Source: Deinococcus marmoris
GTDB lineage: Bacteria; Deinococcota; Deinococci; Deinococcales; Deinococcaceae
Direction: 5' to 3'
Assembly (NCBI RefSeq): GCF_001949125.1
Contig: NZ_MSTI01000066.1
Location: 62,001-126,000, forward strand
Length of the DNA: 64,000 nucleotides
The notes under the pieces were generated by a model that searched no databases, was not told the DNA's origin, and saw only the letters and a program-made list of their open reading frames with translations. The position numbers were made by a program, and so were the translations under genes. Shown here piece after piece: positions 1 to 8,235 of the stretch. How positions within the stretch are numbered: position 1 is the stretch's first letter; every line of letters starts with the position of its first letter.

Positions 1-119
1 TAACACCCGGCCCCGCAATTCACGTCCCGGCCCGGCCCTGTCGCGGCGGGCGTTCCTGTCACCGCGCGGGGAGCAACCCTCCGGCAAGGGCCGTTTTCCC
101 AGTGGCGGCACACACGCGC

Positions 120-125
120 TACTCT
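120..125 (+). promoter_or_regulatory. -10 box of a leaderless promoter
   Basis: TACTCT ends 7 nt before the ATG at 133. This TANNNT-7-ATG spacing recurs at many genes in the window and implies that the transcript starts at or next to the start codon. No Shine-Dalgarno sequence lies in between. Confidence 0.55.
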
Positions 126-132
126 GGACCCC

Positions 133-459
133 ATGAGCGATGCCAATCCCTTCAAGACCCCCGAACAGGAGGCCGAATTCACGCGCAAGCTGGTGCTGGG
201 CCTGCTGAGTACCCTGGAAACCAAGGGCCTGCTGAGTTCGCCGGAACTGGACTCAATCCTGCGCGCCGCCCGGCTGGCCGCCTATCCGGTGGCCCCGGCC
301 CGCAACGCCGGTCCGGCTGGCCCCGGCACCCACTGGGTCAAGCCCGGCCAGCCGCCAAAGGAGATGGACCGCACCACCCCCATCGGTATTCCTGACGTGC
401 GGGCAGGCGGAAAAGACGGCAAGGAAAACCCGTTGATGATCGATATGGAACTGGACTGA
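133..459 (+). CDS. Small hypothetical protein, 108 aa
   Basis: I do not recognise a named family. The first 55 residues look helical and charged (KTPEQEAEFTRKLVLGLLS). The middle is rich in Pro, Gly and Ala, and the C-terminus is acidic. There is no signal peptide or membrane segment, so it is probably cytosolic. The start is supported by the leaderless -10 box 7 nt upstream. An overlapping frame starting at 102 gives a proline/arginine-rich composition typical of a shadow frame. It is a monocistronic gene followed by about 120 nt of unassigned sequence and a dispersed repeat. Confidence 0.6.
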   Translation: MSDANPFKTPEQEAEFTRKLVLGLLSTLETKGLLSSPELDSILRAARLAAYPVAPARNAGPAGPGTHWVKPGQPPKEMDRTTPIGIPDVRAGGKDGKENPLMIDMELD

Positions 460-579
460 GCAAGGGTTAGGGAAGAAACAGAGTTCGATAACTGACAACC
501 TGATGTTGACAGCATTCTGGACGGCATTTTTACCGTTTGAGCATTTGATCGCAGCTTGATAGGCAGTGGTCCGTGCAAA

Positions 580-711
580 ACGGATTCCGTCTGTAACGCG
601 GCAGAAATCGGAACAGCACCGATTTCTGCACTCCACGCCTGGAACCCGTTTTTCTCCTGCTCACTTTGCTCGGATTTTCAGGTGTTTTCAACACCTTTCA
701 ATTGAGTCCGG
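580..711 (-). repeat. Dispersed repeat copy A (MITE-like, ~132 bp)
   Basis: Read on the minus strand this copy is very similar (roughly 85% by eye) to the copy at 15183-15315. It carries a short hairpin of the form GGTGTTGAAAACACC and a longer one with an 11-bp perfect stem (GCAGAAATCGG / CCGATTTCTGC). One end is ACGGATTCCGT; the other (GAGTCCG on the plus strand) is less well preserved. It holds no ORF and occupies most of the 460-736 intergenic gap. It lies just downstream of the operon that ends at 737. Confidence 0.75.
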
Positions 712-736
712 GTAAGAAAACAATCCGAACCGCCAA

Positions 737-1369
737 CTAAAGCGAGATTCTCATGCTCCGCAGCCATTCCAGGGCGATCAGGGTGTGGCCCACAGGCGTC
801 GGATGCACCCGGTCATGCGCCCACATCTGCGGCGGCGTGACCTCGCAGGCGGCGTCGAAGGCGGATTGTAAATTCACCAGCGGCGCACCGAACTCGCCCG
901 CCAGTTGCGCCACGATGGCCGCGTACTGCTCCACCATCACGCGCATGGGATCGGCGCGGTCTGGCTCGATCAGAAAGGGCGTGACCAGCACGATCCTGCT
1001 GCCCGCGTCGGCGGCGCGGCCCAGCAACTCGCGCAGGGTGGCGGCGTATTCATCGGCTGGCACGGCCTCGTCCGGCTGGGCATTGAACATGCGCCACACG
1101 TCATTCACGCCGATCTTGACGCTGAGCCAGTCGGGGCGCTCGGCCAGCGCGTCCCGCTCCCAGCGCTGCGCCAGATGCCGCACGGTGTCGCCGCTGACGC
1201 CCCGGTTCACCACCGTCAGATGCCGCTCGGGGTGGCGGGCCAGCAATAGCTCACGCACCCGCGATACGTAGCCTTCGCCGTACTCGCTGCCGCTGCCGGT
1301 GCGCCCCGCATCGGTGATGCTGTCTCCGATAAAGACGATCTTCTGGTCCGCTTTCAGTTCAGTATTCAT
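737..1369 (-). CDS. SGNH/GDSL-family esterase
   Basis: A 210-aa hydrolase without a signal peptide. The SGNH blocks are visible: block I GDSITD with the nucleophile Ser17, the conserved Gly in NRGVSGD (about 56-61), block III GVND with Asn89, and block V DRVHP with Asp186 and His189. Family members of this size deacylate small esters and acetylated sugars. It is the last gene of the 12-gene carbohydrate operon and overlaps the ROK kinase gene by 4 nt. I infer removal of acetyl or similar esters from imported oligosaccharides. The substrate cannot be read from sequence. Confidence 0.85.
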   Translation of the reverse strand: MNTELKADQKIVFIGDSITDAGRTGSGSEYGEGYVSRVRELLLARHPERHLTVVNRGVSGDTVRHLAQRWERDALAERPDWLSVKIGVNDVWRMFNAQPDEAVPADEYAATLRELLGRAADAGSRIVLVTPFLIEPDRADPMRVMVEQYAAIVAQLAGEFGAPLVNLQSAFDAACEVTPPQMWAHDRVHPTPVGHTLIALEWLRSMRISL

Positions 1370-2250
1370 ATCAATTCCTCGCCGCCCAGCGCCGCCGCTC
1401 CCAGCAGCGCCGAGGCTTCAAAATGCGTCGTCAACTGGCAGGAGACGCCGGGCAGGGCCGCCTCTAAGGTGGGCTGAAAATGTTTCCAGGCCCGCGCCAC
1501 GTTGCCGCCGAACACCACCGCGTCAGGGCGAAAGCGGCTGACCCAGGGGGCCAGGATACCGCCCAGATGCGTGCCGAGTTCCGCGTAGGCAGCCCGCGCC
1601 CGCGCGTCTCCAGCATCGGCCAGGGCGGCAATTCCGGCGGCGCTGGCGCTGTAGTCCTCCTGACCAGAGGACTGGTAGGCCCGCCTCACAGCCTGACCGG
1701 ACGCGAAATCCTCGGCGATTCCACCGTGGTACGGGACATTCCACAGCTCGCCGTCCGGGGGAACGTCCGGGCCAGCCGTGACCACCTGCCCGCCCGCCAC
1801 GAAGCCGGAGCCGAGGCCCGTTCCCAGCGTGACGCCGATGACCCGCCCGGTTCCCCGCGCCGCACCGCCCCACCACTCGCCCAGCGTGAACAAGTCCGCG
1901 TCGTTGCCGAACGCTACGGGTACTCCGTCCAGCACCGTTCCGGCCCAGCAGTCCTGCAAGCCATCCCGCACATTGACGCCGTGCAGGGCGGCGAATTTAT
2001 GGGTCATCTGCGACACGCCCGCCGCGTGGTCAAAGGGGCTGGGAACGGCGATGCCGATGCGGGCGGGCGGCCCGTTTCCGGCAAGCGCCTCCAGTGCGGC
2101 AGCGGCCCAGGCGTTCAGCAGGGCGTCCGCACTGGCGTTTGGGTCAACAACGTGATGAACCTCGCCGGGGAGGACCGCACGGGTGTTCAGGTCCACCCGT
2201 GCGGCGGTGACGTGACCACCTCCAATATCCATAACCAATGCGTGCGTCAA
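1366..2250 (-). CDS. ROK-family sugar kinase-like protein
   Basis: A 294-aa protein of the ASKHA/ROK fold. The N-terminal phosphate-1 motif is DIGGGHVTAARVDL, the catalytic Asp is in GNDAD (about residues 114-118), and the phosphate-2 motif is GVTLGTGLGSGF. The usual ROK zinc motif (CxCGxxGCxE) is absent: the corresponding stretch reads YHGGIAEDFASG. No DNA-binding domain precedes it, so this is a kinase-type rather than a repressor-type ROK protein. It overlaps both neighbours by 4 nt and probably phosphorylates a hexose released by the hydrolases of the operon. Zinc independence is an inference. Confidence 0.85.
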   Translation of the reverse strand: MTHALVMDIGGGHVTAARVDLNTRAVLPGEVHHVVDPNASADALLNAWAAAALEALAGNGPPARIGIAVPSPFDHAAGVSQMTHKFAALHGVNVRDGLQDCWAGTVLDGVPVAFGNDADLFTLGEWWGGAARGTGRVIGVTLGTGLGSGFVAGGQVVTAGPDVPPDGELWNVPYHGGIAEDFASGQAVRRAYQSSGQEDYSASAAGIAALADAGDARARAAYAELGTHLGGILAPWVSRFRPDAVVFGGNVARAWKHFQPTLEAALPGVSCQLTTHFEASALLGAAALGGEELI

Positions 2251-3242
2251 GTCCGGCTCTCCAGCATCAGATCCAGCAGCGCCCTATCCACCTGATAGCC
2301 GCCGATTTCCTCATACACCACGCCGGGCCGCCCGTGGTTCACGATGCCGAACACGCCCTCGAACTCCCAAAGTGCGTAGCCCCAGCCGTACTCCTTGAAC
2401 AGGCTGAACAGGTCTTTGAACCAGCGCAGGGCGACGTGCTGCGGCGTGTAAATGTAACAACCGAATTCCCCGATATGAACGGAGGTTCCGCCCGTCTGAA
2501 CCTCGCGCCAGGGCTGATAGAAGTCGTGCAACGCCTCACGGTTCCAGACCTGACCCTCGTAGACGGTGCCGGGATATTCGGGGGCCGCGCCGGGGGTGTT
2601 CCAGCCGTCCCACCACGGCGCTCCCCAGTGGCTGACCGCGTAGGGCTGATAGGCCCGCCCGCTGTGCGTGACGCCCAGATGGGCCAGTTCCGGCATGGCG
2701 ATGTTGCCGCCGTTCAGCCCGTCAATGACGATGGGGCGTGCCGGATCAACCGCGCGGATCGCCTCCGCCGTTCGGGTGATCAGCGCCGCGTGAATGTCGC
2801 GCGTCAGGCCCCGCGTGCCGATGTCGGGCGGCTCGTTGACCAGATCAAAGCTGAGGGCTTCAGCGCTGACGTCCTTGTAGCGCCGGGCAAAGGTTTCCCA
2901 CAGGAAGACAAACCCGTCCTGCGCCACTTTGTCGGTCCATAAGTTGTCGCGTTCCAGCTCCTGCCCGTTGATGCAGTAGCCGGGGGCGCGGTGCAAGTTG
3001 AGACTCAGGTGAATGCCGCGCTCCTGGCAGGCGGCAAGGTAACGATCCAGGTATTCAAACACCGCCTCGTCGGGGTGCAGGTAGTCAAAATCCCGCGTCC
3101 AGAACTGGTAATTGGTGGGGATTCGCACGAAGTTGAAGCCGTACTGGGCCATGAAATCCAGCGCCTGTGCGTCGGGTTCTTTGGGCTGAGCGCCCTCCTC
3201 CCAGTGGTACATCCATTGAAAATTGAAGCCGTAGTAGGTCAT
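2247..3242 (-). CDS. Glycoside hydrolase family 5-type (cellulase-fold) enzyme
   Basis: A 331-aa TIM-barrel hydrolase. The GH5 hallmarks are FVRIPTNYQFW (about 38-48), LNLHRAPGYC (81-90), the acid/base in LVNEPP (Glu137) and the nucleophile in HIGEFGCY (Glu259). It has no signal peptide, so it should act on internalised oligosaccharides. It is preceded by the sulfatase gene (12-nt gap) and overlaps the ROK gene by 4 nt. GH5 members act on beta-glucans, mannans and other substrates; the beta-mannosidase encoded in the second arm of this regulon favours a beta-mannan or similar substrate, but this is inference. Confidence 0.88.
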   Translation of the reverse strand: MTYYGFNFQWMYHWEEGAQPKEPDAQALDFMAQYGFNFVRIPTNYQFWTRDFDYLHPDEAVFEYLDRYLAACQERGIHLSLNLHRAPGYCINGQELERDNLWTDKVAQDGFVFLWETFARRYKDVSAEALSFDLVNEPPDIGTRGLTRDIHAALITRTAEAIRAVDPARPIVIDGLNGGNIAMPELAHLGVTHSGRAYQPYAVSHWGAPWWDGWNTPGAAPEYPGTVYEGQVWNREALHDFYQPWREVQTGGTSVHIGEFGCYIYTPQHVALRWFKDLFSLFKEYGWGYALWEFEGVFGIVNHGRPGVVYEEIGGYQVDRALLDLMLESRT

Positions 3243-3254
3243 GGTTCTCCTTGT

Positions 3255-4664
3255 TCAGTACGCCCAGATGCGCGGCAGAGGGCGCTCTATTTCCAGCAGC
3301 TTTTCCAGCAGCAATTTGCGGTGCTGTGCCACCAGTTCCGGTTGCTCGGCGGCCACGTCAAAGTATTCGTGCGGATCGTTCTGGAGGTCCCACAGCGCCT
3401 CGGTGCCGTTCTCGTGGATCAGGTAGCGGGCAGCAGGGGTTCGCAGATTCTTCCACCCGGCATATTCCATCAGCGCGGGCTTCTGGACGATGGGCCGCGC
3501 CGAATCGCGCAGGTGCGGGGCGAGGCTGTGGCCCTGCGCTTCGGGCGGCGTCTGGAGTCCGGCCAGTTCCAGCAGGGTGGGCAGCACGTCCACCGCCTCT
3601 ACCAATTCGGTGACGCTGCGGCCCACCTCGCGGATTCCGGCGGGCCAGCGGATGATGAACGGCACGCGGGCCACCGAGTCGTCGCCGGGGTAGCCCTTGC
3701 CGTACTTCAAGTGTTCGCCCAGCCATTCGCCATGATCCGAGACGAACACGACGATGGTGTTCTCGCTGAGGCCCAGCGCTTCCAGCCTTGCCAGGATGAC
3801 GCCCACATATTCATCCACCTCGCTGATCATGGCGTAATAACCGTGTTTGGCGCTTCGCAATTCCTCTGGCGAGCAGGCGTGATCGTAGCGCTCGGCCTGC
3901 AACTCCGGCGGGTAGGTGGGCGCGGTGAAGGTCTGCGGATCGTACAGGTCTAAAAAGCGCTGCGGCACCACCCAGGGCGCGTGCGGCGAGAAAAAGCTGG
4001 CGATGGCGAAGAAGGGCTGCCGGGCACTGGCCCCGTCCAGAAAATTCAGCGTCTGATCAGCCACGAAGGCGCTGTGGGTATAACGCTCGTCGCCGGGAAA
4101 GGGGGTTGCGCCGCCAAAGTCGTAGCGCTCTCCTGGCACCGGCTGCGGCACCATGTCGTCGATGCCCATCGTCACGTACCAGCGGTAGGCGGCGGGCGGC
4201 AACCCCACGCTGAGATGCTCAAGCTGCTGCGGGTCACGCGCCCGCACCCAGGCACGGTAGGCGTCCTCGTACACGCCCGGCTCGTCAGACACCAGCAGCG
4301 TGTCAAAGCCGTAGGGCGGGTGCGGGCGGCGGTGATCGCGGTTGGCGTGCGGCAGAAAGTGCAGCTTGCCGATATTGGCGGTGCGGTAGCCCGCCGCCCT
4401 CAGCAGATGCGGCAGCGTCACCAGGTCTTCCGGCACCGGCACGCCCATCTGCGTGATTCGCAGCGAGCTGGGATACTGCCCGCTCAGAAAGCTGACCCGC
4501 GAGGGCATACACAGCGGATGCTGCACGAAGAAATGGTCAAAGTTGACCCCCTCCCGCACCAGCGCATCCAGATTCGGCGTGATGGTTTCGCGGTTACCGT
4601 TGACGCTGAGGGTGTCCCAGCGCTGCTGATCGGTGTAGAAGAGAAGGATGTTGGGATTTTGCAT
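3255..4664 (-). CDS. Type I (formylglycine-dependent) sulfatase
   Basis: A 469-aa arylsulfatase-superfamily protein. The metal-binding start NILLFYTDQQR is followed by the active-site motif CMPSR at residues 52-56; Cys52 would be oxidised to formylglycine. Further sulfatase motifs are GYRTANIGKLH (about 93-103) and VFVSDHGEWLGEH in the C-terminal half. No signal peptide is visible, which is unusual for bacterial polysaccharide sulfatases and points to desulfation of imported oligosaccharides. Family knowledge says a formylglycine-generating enzyme or anaerobic maturase is required; none is encoded in the window. It implies that the target polysaccharide or glycan carries sulfate esters. Confidence 0.92.
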   Translation of the reverse strand: MQNPNILLFYTDQQRWDTLSVNGNRETITPNLDALVREGVNFDHFFVQHPLCMPSRVSFLSGQYPSSLRITQMGVPVPEDLVTLPHLLRAAGYRTANIGKLHFLPHANRDHRRPHPPYGFDTLLVSDEPGVYEDAYRAWVRARDPQQLEHLSVGLPPAAYRWYVTMGIDDMVPQPVPGERYDFGGATPFPGDERYTHSAFVADQTLNFLDGASARQPFFAIASFFSPHAPWVVPQRFLDLYDPQTFTAPTYPPELQAERYDHACSPEELRSAKHGYYAMISEVDEYVGVILARLEALGLSENTIVVFVSDHGEWLGEHLKYGKGYPGDDSVARVPFIIRWPAGIREVGRSVTELVEAVDVLPTLLELAGLQTPPEAQGHSLAPHLRDSARPIVQKPALMEYAGWKNLRTPAARYLIHENGTEALWDLQNDPHEYFDVAAEQPELVAQHRKLLLEKLLEIERPLPRIWAY

Positions 4665-4684
4665 GCGGGAGCCTCCGGGCGGGG

Positions 4685-5554
4685 TCAGGTCATCACGACA
4701 GGTTGAATGGTGTCGCCCTTAAATTCCAGCCTGTCAATGCACAGCACCCGCGCCCCCGGATCGGTATTGCCGATGACGCGGCGGTGGTAGACGATCAACC
4801 ACTCGTCTGTGTCTGAAATTTGCAAATACCCGTGGTGGCCGGGGCCTTCCGCCAGCGGGGGCTGACTGCTCAGCACAGTGCCGCGAGACTCGAAGGGGCC
4901 GTAAGGGTTGTCGCTGACGCCGTAGGCCACGCTGTAGGTGCCGTCTATCCAGTCCCCCTGGGACCACATCAGGAAATACTGGCCGCCCTTTTTAATCAGG
5001 CAGGGCGCTTCAAAGTAGCCCTCCGGCGTGATGCCGCGCAGACTGCCGGGGACGATGCCAGTCATCTCGTCGTTCATCACGGCCAGATTGCAGTGCTTCC
5101 AGCCGCCGTAATACAGATACACCGTGCCGTCGTCGTCCTTGAAGAAGTGGGCATCTATCGGTTGCGCTCCGCCAATGAAGCGGTCAATCAGCGGCTGACC
5201 CGGCAGGCCGCGAAACGGTCCGGCAGGCGAATCCGAGACGGCGATTTCCAGCCCGCCCACCTCGTCATCCTTCTGAATGTCGTTGCTGGCGAAGACCAGG
5301 AAGTAGCGCCCGCCCTTTTCAATGATGGTGGGTGCCCAGACCGCCCGCCAGACCCACGGGAAATCGGCCATCTCAGTGATGCCCTCGTGTTTCTCCCAAT
5401 GGATCAGATCGGCGGAGCTGAAGGCGTCCAGATTGAGCTGCCGGGTGTAATCGGTGGCCGAGCGGGTGGCGTAGATCCAGTATTTCCCTTCGTAGTAGCG
5501 GGCCTCTGGATCGGCGTAGAAGCCTGGGACGATGGGATTGGAGGGCAGGTTCAT
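4685..5554 (-). CDS. Glycoside hydrolase family 43-type enzyme
   Basis: A 289-aa five-bladed beta-propeller hydrolase. The opening NPIVPGFYADPEARYY contains the conserved catalytic base Asp15, followed by YWIYAT and later FEAPCLIKKGGQYFLMWS with the likely general acid Glu. The C-terminal motif is GPGHHGYLQISDTDEWLIVYH. Family 43 enzymes act as arabinofuranosidases, xylosidases, galactosidases and relatives. It has no signal peptide. It overlaps the GH38-like gene by 4 nt and lies 20 nt before the sulfatase gene, so it is cotranscribed. It would remove side-chain sugars from oligosaccharides inside the cell. Confidence 0.88.
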   Translation of the reverse strand: MNLPSNPIVPGFYADPEARYYEGKYWIYATRSATDYTRQLNLDAFSSADLIHWEKHEGITEMADFPWVWRAVWAPTIIEKGGRYFLVFASNDIQKDDEVGGLEIAVSDSPAGPFRGLPGQPLIDRFIGGAQPIDAHFFKDDDGTVYLYYGGWKHCNLAVMNDEMTGIVPGSLRGITPEGYFEAPCLIKKGGQYFLMWSQGDWIDGTYSVAYGVSDNPYGPFESRGTVLSSQPPLAEGPGHHGYLQISDTDEWLIVYHRRVIGNTDPGARVLCIDRLEFKGDTIQPVVMT

Positions 5555-8235
5555 CTGGACGCCTCCGGGCCAGCCTGACTCAGCTCCAGATGCAGGGTGG
5601 CGGCGCAGCGCGGGAGCAGCTCCAGCGCGACAGCTCCAGCCGATACGGCCAGTTCCTCCCGCTTCACGCCGAACAGGTCACAGCGCCACGCTTTGCCGAT
5701 GCTCAGGAGAGCCGGGGCGACACGGACGGTCTGCGTCTCGTCGCTGGCATTCAGCAGCGAGAGCAAACCGCCGCCGTCTGCGGCCTTGAATTGCGTGGTC
5801 AGAATCGGTGCATCTGGCAGATGCAGCAGCGTTCCGCTGGCGGGCAAGGGGGACGGCGTCACGCCCGGTTCCCCGAAATGCTGGGTCAGCGGCGCGGCGT
5901 GTTCGGTGTCCAGCCCGAACCGCTGGGCGCGGGTTTCATCAAACGGCCCGGCATACGGCTGGAGGCGATAACAGGCCGTGACCAGCCCCGGCTGCACGGG
6001 TTGGAAATTGGTTTCCCAGTAGTTGTTGGTGATCCAGCCGAGAAACGTGGGCCGCTCCAGCACAAATTCCGACTGGGCCTGACCGAAGTGAAAGTCGCCG
6101 AGCTGCACCATTGGATTCTCTGGCAGGGCGACAGTCATACCGCACTCGCCGTTGTTGAAATCGGCCCAGCCCTGCACGGTGAAATAGTCGCGGCAGACGC
6201 CCGGCAACTGATCCCGCCCCGGCACGACGGGTTGCCCCGCAATATTCAGGCGCACTGTCGCCCCACGCAACGCGAAGGGAAACAGCAGATAGGTGGCCTG
6301 CGGATGCGGGTCCTGGTTCATCTCCCACTCGGCCTCGCACTCTATCCAGTCGGCGTGGGCGGGCAGAAAGACGCGCTGGGCCAGCTTGCCCACGGTGGGA
6401 TGCTCCAGCAATTGCTCCACGGCCACGCCCAACGGGGTGCGGTAAACCTGATGCGCGGTGACACGGCTGGGGCCGCTACGATGGGCGGCCCAGTCCGGTT
6501 GCCAGCCGCTCACGTCGGCGGCGGTGGGTGTCCAGTCCATCGCGTTGAGCAGGCGGCGCGGCCAGTCGTGAGCGCGGTCCGCCACCTCCTCGTGGACGAA
6601 CCCATGCAAAGGGTGTCCGGCCCCGGAGTCCACCCACTCGTGCCCAAGTGCCTTGTCATGCAGGGAGATCACGCCGCCGCGCTCGGTATCAAATTTGAGG
6701 CGGTAACGCTCTGTCTCCACCTCCGCTTCTCCACTGATTGCCGCCGATTTCACGTTCAGTACGCTGCTTTTGGGAACAGTGGCATAACCGAAGGCTGGAA
6801 CCTCGGTAGGCGGCAGCACCCAGCCCAGATTACCGCCGTGATGCACCGCGTTGCGGCCCGTCCAGAGGGAAGTGGGCGGCGTGTAATGGCCCTGAAAATG
6901 GCGGCTGGCGGTGGTGTCGGCAGCGTCGCCACGCGGGGTCAGGGTGTTGGCTGGAACCTGTCCGCTGATCGTTCGCGGCCACGGCAGCGGATTGAAGACC
7001 AGCAGCTCGTCGGGGCCACCCGCCACGAACTGCGTGAAGTCGGCCAGCGCGTCGCGCCCCAGCAGCAGGCTGAGGCTGCGGGCGGTGTAGGCGAGGCTGA
7101 GCTTATGGTTCTTCTGGGCCAGCGAATCGTCGGTTTCCGGCGTTCCCACCGCGCTGTCGGCCCCCCAGGTATGCTCGCCCCACAGGTTCAGATTGCGCCA
7201 CGCCTCGTCCCTGTAGAGGCGGAAGGAACGCTCGGCCCACTGGGTTCTCAAGTGGGATTTCGGGGTTCCAGCAAAGCTCCGCAAAACGGCGTGGATGGCG
7301 TCGGCATCGGTCAGGCGAACCCGGTTGGCCCGGTCAATAGCCGTCTCGCGGGCAGTACTGATGCAGCCGAAATTCCAGTAGTCCGTCCAGTCGCCGCGCC
7401 AGATTTCAAGCGGTTCGGCATGTGATTTGACGGCATCCCAGAACATCCTCAGCGTCGCAATCACGATGTTTGGCCCGCGCCCACTGGCGTTCCATTTGCG
7501 GGCAAACCTTGCATAGGCCGGGTAGACGCTGGCGTTGTCGCCGTACAGGTGATCGCCCTGAATCATGACAAAGGGCAGCGGGTACTTCACGCTGTCCAGA
7601 TGGGCCTGGAGGCGCGGCACCCAGGCCGCGAACGCCGTGTCGTCCATTTCCCCGATGCCGAATTCACGGGCGCGGGGGTAGGCCCAGCCGTTGAAAGTGG
7701 GCAGCGTTCGCCCGCTGGGGGCCTGCCACCCGAACACGGCGGGCCGGGGCGGAGCGCCGCCGAAGTGGGTGTTGATCGCCATAGAAAAGCCTTCAATTCC
7801 GGCGTCCAGCAGCACGTCGGCCAGAGGCCAGTTCTGCCCGTTCACGTCGCACTGCATAGCGTGGCGAATGTCCAGCCCGAAGTCGGAGCGCAGCCGTCCC
7901 GCCGCCCGCAAAGACTCGGCGTACTGGGCGCGGTTATACAGCGGCGTCACGTTGGCAAACATGGCCGCGACTTCCAGATGCCCACTTTTATCGGCGGCGA
8001 CAAACCGCTCGATATCCCGCTCAGACGCCGTTTCCAGCCACTTTAAGACCGGAGCAGTCGTCTCGCATGTCCAGCGAAAATGGCTCTCGCTGGGGCCGTC
8101 CTGCATCCGCTCGATGGTGTTCAGGGCGTCGTCAATAAAACGAGCTTGCAACTCCCAGAAAATCGGCTGATCGGCGGTGAAGCCCACGTCGGTGTGGCTG
8201 TGGTGAACCAGATAAATGGTGTCCAGCTCAGGCAT
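5551..8235 (-). CDS. GH38-like alpha-mannosidase
   Basis: An 894-aa protein with the N-terminal GH38 catalytic barrel. The zinc-binding start is VHHSHTDVGFT (His14, Asp16), and the candidate nucleophile is Asp130 in QCDVNGQNW. The C-terminal half is beta-rich, like the domains of family 38 (for example ERYRLKFDTERGGVISLHDKA at about 510-530, quoted in part by position). The HTD rather than HxHWD start marks a divergent branch, so activity on alpha-mannosides is inferred. It begins 8 nt inside the end of the GH28 gene and overlaps the GH43 gene by 4 nt. It is cytosolic by the absence of a signal peptide. Confidence 0.8.
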   Translation of the reverse strand: MPELDTIYLVHHSHTDVGFTADQPIFWELQARFIDDALNTIERMQDGPSESHFRWTCETTAPVLKWLETASERDIERFVAADKSGHLEVAAMFANVTPLYNRAQYAESLRAAGRLRSDFGLDIRHAMQCDVNGQNWPLADVLLDAGIEGFSMAINTHFGGAPPRPAVFGWQAPSGRTLPTFNGWAYPRAREFGIGEMDDTAFAAWVPRLQAHLDSVKYPLPFVMIQGDHLYGDNASVYPAYARFARKWNASGRGPNIVIATLRMFWDAVKSHAEPLEIWRGDWTDYWNFGCISTARETAIDRANRVRLTDADAIHAVLRSFAGTPKSHLRTQWAERSFRLYRDEAWRNLNLWGEHTWGADSAVGTPETDDSLAQKNHKLSLAYTARSLSLLLGRDALADFTQFVAGGPDELLVFNPLPWPRTISGQVPANTLTPRGDAADTTASRHFQGHYTPPTSLWTGRNAVHHGGNLGWVLPPTEVPAFGYATVPKSSVLNVKSAAISGEAEVETERYRLKFDTERGGVISLHDKALGHEWVDSGAGHPLHGFVHEEVADRAHDWPRRLLNAMDWTPTAADVSGWQPDWAAHRSGPSRVTAHQVYRTPLGVAVEQLLEHPTVGKLAQRVFLPAHADWIECEAEWEMNQDPHPQATYLLFPFALRGATVRLNIAGQPVVPGRDQLPGVCRDYFTVQGWADFNNGECGMTVALPENPMVQLGDFHFGQAQSEFVLERPTFLGWITNNYWETNFQPVQPGLVTACYRLQPYAGPFDETRAQRFGLDTEHAAPLTQHFGEPGVTPSPLPASGTLLHLPDAPILTTQFKAADGGGLLSLLNASDETQTVRVAPALLSIGKAWRCDLFGVKREELAVSAGAVALELLPRCAATLHLELSQAGPEASR

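Noticed and set aside
5590..7425. Long plus-strand frame (611 codons) opposite the GH38-like gene
   Set aside because: Its translation is rich in Arg, Gly, His and Gln without domains; it is a mirror frame of a GC-rich gene with clear family motifs on the other strand.
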